From Sphingomonas sp. Leaf32 (GTDB taxonomy: Bacteria > Pseudomonadota > Alphaproteobacteria > Sphingomonadales > Sphingomonadaceae): 64,000 bases of DNA. Position numbers and translations under genes: made by a program. Of the stretch, positions 20,546-30,262 are shown piece after piece (the stretch's first letter is position 1; every line of letters begins with the position of its first letter). Location: contig NZ_LMLA01000008.1 in NCBI RefSeq assembly GCF_001421765.1, positions 310,906 to 374,905 of the forward strand, read 5' to 3'. Under the pieces are notes generated by a model. That model was given only the letters and a program-made list of their open reading frames with translations. It did no database searches and had not been told where the DNA came from.

Positions 20546-22338
20546 CCGCGACGATGGACCTCTGGCCGATCGGGAACTGCCAGGTGTCGGCGCTGGTCGA
20601 CCGCAATGGGCGCTTCGTCTGGGGCTGTCTGCCGCGCGTCGATGGCGATCCGGCCTTTTCCTCGCTGCTCGACGACCGGCGGCGCGGATCGGACGGCGCA
20701 TTCGGTTTCTGGGAAATCGACCTCGACGGCTGTGTCGAGACCGAGCAGACCTATATCCGCAACACGCCGGTGCTGGTCACCCGCCATACCGATGCGGCGG
20801 GCAACGCGATCGAGGTGGTCGACTTCTGTCCCCGCTTCAAGCGGCACGACCGGATGTACCGCCCGGTCGCCTTTTGCCGGATTGTGCGCCCGCTGGCCGG
20901 GTCACCCCGCATCCGCGTCCGGCTGCGTCCGTCGGTCGACTGGGGCAGCGCGCCCGCCGAGCGGACGCGCGGATCGAACCATATCCGCTATCTGCTGGAT
21001 CAGGAGGCGATCCGCCTGTCGACCAGCGCGCCGGTCGGCTGGATCGAGGACGAGCGGCTGTTCCGGGTCGAGCGCACGCTGCATTTCTTCCTGGGGCCGG
21101 ACGAGAGCTTTTCCGACGAACTGCCCGCCTCGGTCGAGCGGATGCTGAAGAACACCATCGACGAATGGCGCCACTGGGTGCGCGGCCTCGCCACCCCGGT
21201 CGAATGGCAGCAGGCGGTGATCCGCAGCGCGATCACGCTGAAGCTGTGCCAGCATGAGGAAACCGGCGCGATCGTCGCCGCGCTGACCACCTCGATCCCC
21301 GAACATGCGAACTCGGGCCGCAACTGGGACTATCGCTACTGCTGGATCCGCGACGCCTATTATACGGTGCAGGCATTGAACCGCCTCGGCGCGCTCGACG
21401 TGCTGGAGGGGTATCTCGAATATCTGCGCAACATCGTCGACAATGCCGCCGACGGGCAGATCCAGCCGCTCTATGGCGTCGGCGGCGAAGCGACTTTGGT
21501 CGAGCGTGAGGCCGATGGGCTGGACGGCTATCGCGGCATGGGACCGGTGCGCGTCGGCAACCAGGCCTATGAGCAGGTCCAGCACGACGCCTATGGCCAG
21601 ATCATCCTGTCGAACGCGCAGGGGTTTTTCGACCAGCGGCTGTTCCGGGTCGGCAAGCAGGCCGATTTCGAGGCGCTGGAGCCGATCGGCGAGCGGGCGT
21701 GGGCGGCGTATGACAAGCCCGACGCCGGCCTGTGGGAACTACGTACCAAGAGCCATGTCCACACGTACAGCGCCGCCATGTGCTGGGCGGCGTGCGACCG
21801 CCTCGCCAATGTCGCGGGTACGCTGGGGCTGACCGAACGGGAAACCTTCTGGCGCGACCGGGCGACCGCGATGCGGACCAAGATCGAGCGCGAGGCGTGG
21901 CGGCCGGAGACGAACCGCATGTCGGCGACCTTCGGCGGCGACGACCTCGACGCGAGCATCATCCAGCTGCTCGATCTCCGCTTCCTCGAACCCGACGATC
22001 CGCGCTTCCACGGCACGCTGGAGGCGGTGGAAAAGGGCCTGCGGCGCGGCAGTCATATGCTGCGCTATGCGATCGAGGATGATTTCGGCCTGCCGCATAC
22101 CGCGTTCAACGTCTGCACCTTCTGGCTGATCGAGGCGCTGCACGCGACCGGCCGCGACGAGGATGCACGCGAACTGCTGGAGGAGATGCTGTCGCGCTGC
22201 ACGCCGGCCGGGCTGTTGTCCGAGGATATCGACCCCGAAACCGGGGAACTCTGGGGGAATTACCCGCAAACCTACTCGCTGGTCGGCATGATCAATTCCG
22301 CCGTCCTGCTGAGCAAGTCATGGAATGTCGTGCGATGA
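20542..22338 (+). CDS. Glycoside hydrolase family 15 protein (trehalase/glucoamylase-like)
   Basis: 598 aa, no signal peptide, so cytoplasmic. It has an N-terminal beta-sandwich (GNCQVSALVDRNGRFVWGCLP) and an (alpha/alpha)6 barrel with the GH15 signatures NWDYRYCWIRDAYYTVQALN and LSEDIDPETGELWGNYPQ, which contain the catalytic acid and base glutamates. GH15 enzymes release glucose from alpha-glucosides, and several bacterial members act on trehalose. Coupled by 4-base overlaps to otsB upstream and otsA downstream, it is well placed to tune trehalose level, but glucoamylase activity is equally possible from sequence. Confidence 0.93.
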   Translation: MTATMDLWPIGNCQVSALVDRNGRFVWGCLPRVDGDPAFSSLLDDRRRGSDGAFGFWEIDLDGCVETEQTYIRNTPVLVTRHTDAAGNAIEVVDFCPRFKRHDRMYRPVAFCRIVRPLAGSPRIRVRLRPSVDWGSAPAERTRGSNHIRYLLDQEAIRLSTSAPVGWIEDERLFRVERTLHFFLGPDESFSDELPASVERMLKNTIDEWRHWVRGLATPVEWQQAVIRSAITLKLCQHEETGAIVAALTTSIPEHANSGRNWDYRYCWIRDAYYTVQALNRLGALDVLEGYLEYLRNIVDNAADGQIQPLYGVGGEATLVEREADGLDGYRGMGPVRVGNQAYEQVQHDAYGQIILSNAQGFFDQRLFRVGKQADFEALEPIGERAWAAYDKPDAGLWELRTKSHVHTYSAAMCWAACDRLANVAGTLGLTERETFWRDRATAMRTKIEREAWRPETNRMSATFGGDDLDASIIQLLDLRFLEPDDPRFHGTLEAVEKGLRRGSHMLRYAIEDDFGLPHTAFNVCTFWLIEALHATGRDEDARELLEEMLSRCTPAGLLSEDIDPETGELWGNYPQTYSLVGMINSAVLLSKSWNVVR

Positions 22339-23717
22339 GTCGCTTGATCGTCATCTCGAACCGGGTGCAGGCCCCGCAGCCGGGCACCGGCGGCGGCGCG
22401 CAGGGCGGGCTGGCCGTCGCGCTGAACGCCGCGCTGGCGGAGGAGGACGGCATCTGGTTCGGCTGGTCCGGGGATACCAGCGACAATCGCGAACTGCGGT
22501 TCCAGACCTATGGCGGCGTCACCAGCGCCGTGATGGATCTGAGCGAGCAGGACGTCGAGGAATATTATGACGGCTATGCCAACCGGACGCTGTGGCCGCT
22601 GTTCCACTATCGGCTGGACCTGACCGAGTTCGAGCGCGATTTCCAGGGCGGGTACGAACGCGTCAACCGCGTGTTCGGCGAACGGATCGGCCCGCATATC
22701 GAACCGGATGATCTGGTGTGGGTCCATGACTACCACATGATCCCGCTCGGCTGGGTGCTGCGCCAGCAGGGCGTGACCAACCGCATCGGGTTCTTCCTGC
22801 ATATCCCGTGGCCGCCGCGCCGGCTGCTGACCGCGCTGCCCGACCATCGCCGCATGGTGGAGGCGCTGTTCGCCTATGACGTGGTGGGGTTCCAGAACGA
22901 GGAGTGGCTCGACAGCTTCTTCAACTATGTCCGCGAGGAGATGGGCGGGACGATCGACGGCAACAGCGTCACCGTCGGCGGGCGCACGATCTGCGCTATC
23001 AGCTGCCCGATCGGGATCGAGGCGAAGGACTTCATCGCCGGCGCCGCCGGGCCGGTGGCGCGCGCCGCGCAGCTCAACCAACTCGAAAGCGCGGTCGGGC
23101 GCAGCCTGATCGTGGGCGTCGACCGGCTGGATTACTCGAAGGGACTACCCGAACGCTTTTCGGGCTATGAACGTTTTCTGCAGAACCATCCCGACCGGCG
23201 GGCCTTGGTCTATCTGCTGCAAATCGCACCGCCGTCGCGCACCGCCGTGCAGACGTACCGCGACATCCGCAACACGCTGGAACAGATGTCGGGGCAGATC
23301 AACGGCGCCTATGCCGATACCGACTGGGTGCCGATCCGCTATGTGAACAAGGGCTATCCGCGCGAGGTGCTCGCCGGCATCTACCGCGCGGCGCGGATCG
23401 GGCTGGTGACGCCGCTTCGCGACGGCATGAACCTGGTGGCGAAGGAATATGTCGCGGCACAGGACCCGCGCGATCCCGGCGTGCTGATCCTGTCGCGCTT
23501 TGCCGGGGCGGCGCAGCAGCTGTCGGTGGGGGCGCTGATGGTGAACCCGTACAGCGCCGAGGACATCGCCGACGGCATCGACAAGGCGCTCCGGATGCCG
23601 CGCGCCGAGCGGATCGACCGGTGGCAGGCAATTATCGAGAATGTCGTCGACGAGGATGTGATCTGGTGGCGCAAGCGGTTCATCGATGCGCTGACGGCGG
23701 AGACGAACGCGGCCTGA
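22335..23717 (+). CDS. otsA: Trehalose-6-phosphate synthase
   Basis: 460 aa from MSRLIVISNRVQAP, its ATG overlapping the GH15 stop. GT20 fold: the N-terminal GGLAVALNAAL loop, VWVHDYHMIPLG, the substrate-binding GVDRLDYSKGLPERF, and LRDGMNLVAKEYVAAQ near the UDP-glucose site. It joins UDP-glucose to glucose-6-phosphate. Together with otsB and GH15 it forms a compact synthesis-plus-hydrolysis operon. The gene is complete, with no odd residues in the motifs. Immediately after its stop a cluster of palindromic repeats begins, probably ending or protecting the operon transcript. Confidence 0.96.
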   Translation: MSRLIVISNRVQAPQPGTGGGAQGGLAVALNAALAEEDGIWFGWSGDTSDNRELRFQTYGGVTSAVMDLSEQDVEEYYDGYANRTLWPLFHYRLDLTEFERDFQGGYERVNRVFGERIGPHIEPDDLVWVHDYHMIPLGWVLRQQGVTNRIGFFLHIPWPPRRLLTALPDHRRMVEALFAYDVVGFQNEEWLDSFFNYVREEMGGTIDGNSVTVGGRTICAISCPIGIEAKDFIAGAAGPVARAAQLNQLESAVGRSLIVGVDRLDYSKGLPERFSGYERFLQNHPDRRALVYLLQIAPPSRTAVQTYRDIRNTLEQMSGQINGAYADTDWVPIRYVNKGYPREVLAGIYRAARIGLVTPLRDGMNLVAKEYVAAQDPRDPGVLILSRFAGAAQQLSVGALMVNPYSAEDIADGIDKALRMPRAERIDRWQAIIENVVDEDVIWWRKRFIDALTAETNAA

Positions 23718-24219
23718 CTTGACCGTCATCTCGGGCTTGACCCGGGGTCCCGCTTCCTACCGCCGCCGGAAGAAGGAGCGGGACCCCGGATCGAGTCCGG
23801 GGTGACGGTGGGGGAGATGTTGCCCCCTTGTCCACCAACGTCACTTCAGCGCAGGCTGGGGTCGATAGCGGCTCCTGCCCTGCCCGATAACCGGGAGACG
23901 CCAGCCTGCGCCGGTGTGACGTCCAGGTGGCGCACGACGGTCCTCGCAGCGGAGCCGCCTCTTCCCGTCATCCCGGCGAAGGCCGGGATCCCAGGTTCCG
24001 CAAGTGCCGAAGCCGTCGGTCATGCGGCACGGTGGATCCCGGCCTTCGCCGGGATGACGGTATTGGGGAGGAAATGGCGTGGCCTCACCCCATCGTCGTT
24101 CCCGCGCAGGCGGGAATCCATAGACGCGACGCTCGCGGATCGAGCCGAAACGTCAGCGTATAGGGATTCCCGCCTGCGCAGGAATGACGACGGTTGGCGC
24201 GCGCGTTACGTCGTGGCGA
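23718..24219. repeat. Cluster of four different REP-like inverted pairs
   Basis: No gene is seen in these 502 bases. Four inverted pairs follow one another. A: 23724-23807, 36-base arms, 12-base spacer, same family as the GIY-YIG arms. B: 23832-23930, core CAGCGCAGGCTGG and its complement. C: 23964-24060, core TCCCGGCGAAGGCCGGGAT. D: 24094-24190, core TTCCCGCGCAGGCGGGAA. The pairs share the plan GTCAT/GTCAC followed by a GC-rich palindrome. The cluster separates the trehalose operon from the convergent fumarase gene, where such hairpins can act as transcription stops. Confidence 0.9.
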
Positions 24220-25740
24220 TCACGCCCCCTCCAGCAACCGCTCTCTGGCGATCTTCTCGCGCCACACCAGCGGGGCAAGGTGGTGGACGTTCTGCCCCTC
24301 GCTATCCACCGCGACGGTGACCGGGAAGTCCTGCACCTCGAACTCGTAGATCGCTTCCATGCCGAGGTCCGCGAAGCCGACGACCTTTGACCCCTTGATC
24401 GCGCGCGCAACCAGATAGGCCGCGCCGCCGACCGCCATGAGATAGGCCGACTTGGCCTCCGCGATCGCCCTGGTCGCATCCGCGCCGCGCTCGGCCTTGC
24501 CGACCATCGCCAGCAGCCCCTGGTCGAGCATCATGCGGGTGAACTTGTCCATGCGGGTGGCGGTGGTGGGGCCGGCCGGGCCGACCACTTCCTCGCCCAC
24601 CGGATCGACCGGCCCGACATAATATATCACGCGGCCGCGGAAATCGACCGGCATTTCCTCGCCCCTGGCCAGCATGTCGGCGATCCGCTTGTGCGCGGCA
24701 TCACGGCCGGTCAGCATCTTGCCGTTGAGCAACAGCCGGTCGCCATGCTTCCACGTCGCGACGACTTCGGGGGTCAAGTGATCGAGGTCGACGCGGATCG
24801 CCGCCTTGTCCGGCGTCCAGTTGACGTCGGGCCAGTCGGCGAGGTTCGGCTGTTCGAGATAGGCCGGGCCGCTGCCGTCCAGCGTGAAATGCGCGTGACG
24901 GGTCGCGGCGCAGTTCGGGATCATCGCGACGGGCTTCGACGCGGCGTGGGTTGGCCAGTCGAGAATCTTGACGTCCAGCACGGTCGACAGGCCGCCCAGC
25001 CCCTGCGCCCCGATGCCCAGCGCATTGACCTTGTCCATCAGTTCGATACGCAGCGCCTCGATATCGGTCTGCGCCCCCCGCTGCTTCAACTGGCCCATGT
25101 CGATCGGCGCCATCAGCGATTCCTTGGCGAGCAGCATCGCCTTTTCGGCGGTGCCGCCGATGCCGATGCCGATCATGCCCGGCGGGCACCAGCCGGCGCC
25201 CATCTGCGGCAACATCTCCAGCACCCAGTCGACGATCGAATCGCTGGGGTTCATCATCTTGAACTTGGACTTGTTTTCGCTGCCACCCCCCTTGGCCGCG
25301 ACATCGACATGCACCTTGGTCCCCGGCACCATTTCGACGTGCAGCACCGACGGTGTATTGTCCTTCGTATTGCGACGCGTGAACGCCGGGTCGGCGAGGA
25401 TCGACGCGCGCAGCTTGTTTTCCGGGTGGAGGTAGGCGCGGCGGACGCCTTCGTCGACGACCTCCTGCAACGACCGGTCGCTGTCGAGCCGGCAATCCTG
25501 CCCCCATTTTACGAACACAGTCACGATGCCGGTATCCTGGCAGATCGGGCGATGCCCCTCCGCACACATCCGGCTGTTGGTCAGGATTTGCGCGATCGCG
25601 TCCTTGGCGGCGGGCGATGTCTCGGCGGCATAGGCTTCGCCCAGTGCGCGGATATAGTCCATCGGGTGGTAATAGCTGATGAACTGCAGCGCGTCGGCGA
25701 CGCTGTCGATCAGGTCGGTTTCGGTGATGGTGACGGTCAT
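24220..25740 (-). CDS. fumA: Class I (iron-sulphur) fumarate hydratase
   Basis: 506 aa from MTVTITETDLIDSVADALQF; an ATG four codons upstream is possible. The class I pattern has an N-terminal alpha domain with the cluster cysteine in GHRPICQDTGIVTVF, further cysteines in GAGWCPPGMIGIGIGGTAEKAM and MIPNCAATRHAHF, and a C-terminal beta domain with VDPVGEEVVGPAGPTTATRMD. These three cysteines bind the oxygen-sensitive [4Fe-4S] cluster. It hydrates fumarate to malate in the TCA cycle. It is a single-chain fusion of alpha and beta domains, as in enterobacterial FumA, and is transcribed alone. Confidence 0.93.
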   Translation of the reverse strand: MTVTITETDLIDSVADALQFISYYHPMDYIRALGEAYAAETSPAAKDAIAQILTNSRMCAEGHRPICQDTGIVTVFVKWGQDCRLDSDRSLQEVVDEGVRRAYLHPENKLRASILADPAFTRRNTKDNTPSVLHVEMVPGTKVHVDVAAKGGGSENKSKFKMMNPSDSIVDWVLEMLPQMGAGWCPPGMIGIGIGGTAEKAMLLAKESLMAPIDMGQLKQRGAQTDIEALRIELMDKVNALGIGAQGLGGLSTVLDVKILDWPTHAASKPVAMIPNCAATRHAHFTLDGSGPAYLEQPNLADWPDVNWTPDKAAIRVDLDHLTPEVVATWKHGDRLLLNGKMLTGRDAAHKRIADMLARGEEMPVDFRGRVIYYVGPVDPVGEEVVGPAGPTTATRMDKFTRMMLDQGLLAMVGKAERGADATRAIAEAKSAYLMAVGGAAYLVARAIKGSKVVGFADLGMEAIYEFEVQDFPVTVAVDSEGQNVHHLAPLVWREKIARERLLEGA

Positions 25741-25857
25741 CGCGTAGTCCATGTCTGTCGAAAATCTTTCCCGTCCTACAGGGTCACGGTACGCCCACGC
25801 AAAGAATTCGTTCACTTGTGTGACGCTATCCTGCCGCCTGGATCACGCAGGGGAAGC

Positions 25858-27918
25858 ATGGTGGCGAGCGGGGGGTTAAAGGCGGCATTGCGGTCGTTGG
25901 TCCAGGGGACCGACGATAGCGCACGCGCGCCGGCCGACCGCCTGATCCGCGAGGCCGAGAATCACAGCCCCAACTGGTTCTGGCAGACCGATCGCAACGG
26001 GCGCATCGCCTATCTGAGCGACAAGATCGTCGCGGTGTTCGCCGTGGCCGGCATCGATCCGATGGGCGCGCCGCTGATCGACGTGCTGCGCATCGCCGGC
26101 GGCGAAGCGACGCCCGACGACGCCGAACGCACCATCGCCTTCCACCTGTCGGCGCGCACCGCCTTCGCCAACTATGCCGTCGTCCCGGCGGCCTCTGGCC
26201 AGTCCGACCACAACTGGACCGTATCGGGCAGCCCGTTCACCGACCCTTATGGCCGGTTCGAAGGGTTCGTCGGCACCGGCACTGACATGGCAGCGGTCCA
26301 GCAGTCGGACGCGACGATCACCCGCCTTGCGCTGTTCGACAGCCTGACCGGCCTTGCCAACCGGCAACGGATGCGGATGTCGCTGGACCAGACGCTGGCG
26401 CAGCCGGGCTATGACGGGACCGCGCTGTTCCTGCTCGACCTCGACCGGTTCAAGGCGGTCAACGACACGATGGGCCATCCCGTCGGCGACGCGCTGTTGA
26501 AGCAGGTGGCGCAGCGGCTGCTGCGCACCGTCGGCGATGCCGGACTGGTCGGGCGGCTGGGCGGCGACGAATTCAAGGTCATCCTGCCGCGCATCGGCAG
26601 TCGCGCCGAAATGGTCACGCTGGCGCAGGCGATCATCACCGCCTTGTCGCAGCCCTATTTCCTGAACGGCGCGGCCGTGTCGATCGGCTGTTCGGTCGGT
26701 ATCGCCGTGTCGCCCGATCATGGCGCCACCTCCGACGCGCTCGTCACCAACGCCGATCTGGCGCTGTATGCCGCCAAGGATGCCGGGCGCGGCGTCGCGC
26801 GGTTCTTCAACGACGCGATGCTCGACGGCGCACGGTCGCGGCGGCAGATGGAGGACGACCTGCGCCGCGCGCTGTCGCACGACCAGATGCGGATCGTGTA
26901 TCAGCCCGTCGTGGCATTGGACGACAGCCGCATCGCCGGGTTCGAGGCGCTGCTGCGCTGGGACCATCCGACGCGCGGCACCCTGCTGCCCGCCGAGTTC
27001 CTGGGCATCGCGGAGGAATGCAAGCTGATCGAATCGATCGGCGAATGGGTCCTGCGGACCGCCTGTCACGATGCCGCCGCCTGGCCCGGCGACACGCGGC
27101 TGGCGGTCAATCTGTCGGGCGCGCAGTTCACCAATCCGGCCCTGCCCGCGATCATCGCCAATGCCGTCGCGCGGTCGGGCCTGCCGCCCGAACGGCTGGA
27201 ACTGGACCTCGACGAAGACAGCGTGCTGCGCGACATACCCGCCGCGATCGGTACCTTCAGCGCGCTGCACGGCATCGGCGTACGCATCGCGCTCAACGAC
27301 TTCGGCGCGGGCCAGGGATCGATGTCGTGCCTGCGCCGCGTGGCGTTCGACCGGATCAAGATCGACCGCTCGTTCGTGCGCGGGATCGGCGATCCGGAGG
27401 GGCGCAACGCCGCCGTCGTCCGCGCGATCACGACGATGGCCGAGACGCTGGGCATCGACACCACTGCCAAGGGCGTGGAATATCACGACGAACTGTCCGC
27501 GCTGCGCGACCTTGGCTGCGGCAACGTGCAGGGCTTCGTCTATGGCGAGCCGGTCGACACGGCGGAGGCCGCGGCGCGGTTGCTGGCGGAGGGCGGCGCG
27601 CTGACCCCGCGCGGTCCCAAGGCGCCCCGCTTGCCCCGCACCCGGATGCTGCGCTCGACCACGATCGAGGTGAACGGTGCGCGGCGATCGGCGCGCATCC
27701 GTGACCTTTCCGCCAATGGCGCCTTGATCGACCTGGTCGATTTCGACGAAAGCGCGATCGGCACGACGCTGCGCATCGACATCGGCGGCGGCCAGTGGAC
27801 GGCGGCGACGCTGCGCTGGGCCGAGGATGGCCGCGCCGGACTGCATTTCGACCTGCCGATCGTCGTCGAACGCCGCGTCACCATCCGCCGTAGCACGGCA
27901 CGCGGCGCGGGTGAGTAA
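25858..27918 (+). CDS. PAS-GGDEF-EAL-PilZ cyclic-di-GMP signalling protein
   Basis: 686 aa. The ATG follows AGGGGAAGC. Domains: PAS (about 40-150, NWFWQTDRNGRIAYLS), GGDEF (about 160-325, intact RLGGDEFKV), EAL (about 335-590) and a C-terminal PilZ (about 600-685, RRSARIRDLSANGALI). The GGDEF site looks active, and no RxxD inhibitory site stands before it. The EAL half has EALLRW, NLSG and IKIDRSF, but the usual DDFGTG loop reads NDFGAG and the AEGVE motif reads AKGVE, so phosphodiesterase activity is doubtful. No membrane helix is evident, suggesting a cytosolic sensor. It has its own ribosome site and is not obviously in an operon. Confidence 0.92.
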   Translation: MVASGGLKAALRSLVQGTDDSARAPADRLIREAENHSPNWFWQTDRNGRIAYLSDKIVAVFAVAGIDPMGAPLIDVLRIAGGEATPDDAERTIAFHLSARTAFANYAVVPAASGQSDHNWTVSGSPFTDPYGRFEGFVGTGTDMAAVQQSDATITRLALFDSLTGLANRQRMRMSLDQTLAQPGYDGTALFLLDLDRFKAVNDTMGHPVGDALLKQVAQRLLRTVGDAGLVGRLGGDEFKVILPRIGSRAEMVTLAQAIITALSQPYFLNGAAVSIGCSVGIAVSPDHGATSDALVTNADLALYAAKDAGRGVARFFNDAMLDGARSRRQMEDDLRRALSHDQMRIVYQPVVALDDSRIAGFEALLRWDHPTRGTLLPAEFLGIAEECKLIESIGEWVLRTACHDAAAWPGDTRLAVNLSGAQFTNPALPAIIANAVARSGLPPERLELDLDEDSVLRDIPAAIGTFSALHGIGVRIALNDFGAGQGSMSCLRRVAFDRIKIDRSFVRGIGDPEGRNAAVVRAITTMAETLGIDTTAKGVEYHDELSALRDLGCGNVQGFVYGEPVDTAEAAARLLAEGGALTPRGPKAPRLPRTRMLRSTTIEVNGARRSARIRDLSANGALIDLVDFDESAIGTTLRIDIGGGQWTAATLRWAEDGRAGLHFDLPIVVERRVTIRRSTARGAGE

Positions 27919-30108
<2,190 letters not shown>

Positions 30109-30262
30109 CGTTTTTGCAACGCACGGAAAGAGACTGAGTCCCCCGCTTCCGGATGTCGCAAAATAGAAATATGGCGCGTTCATTGGCGCCGGGACGGTGA
30201 AGCGCACCGCCTGAACCAGCGTACTCGAGTCGCGCCAGAACCTTGCGATTCAAAGGGGACTT

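Noticed and set aside
23718..24219. Possible CRISPR array, because several similar repeats follow each other
   Set aside because: The repeats are inverted pairs of four different families, not direct repeats with regular unique spacers, and no cas gene is near.
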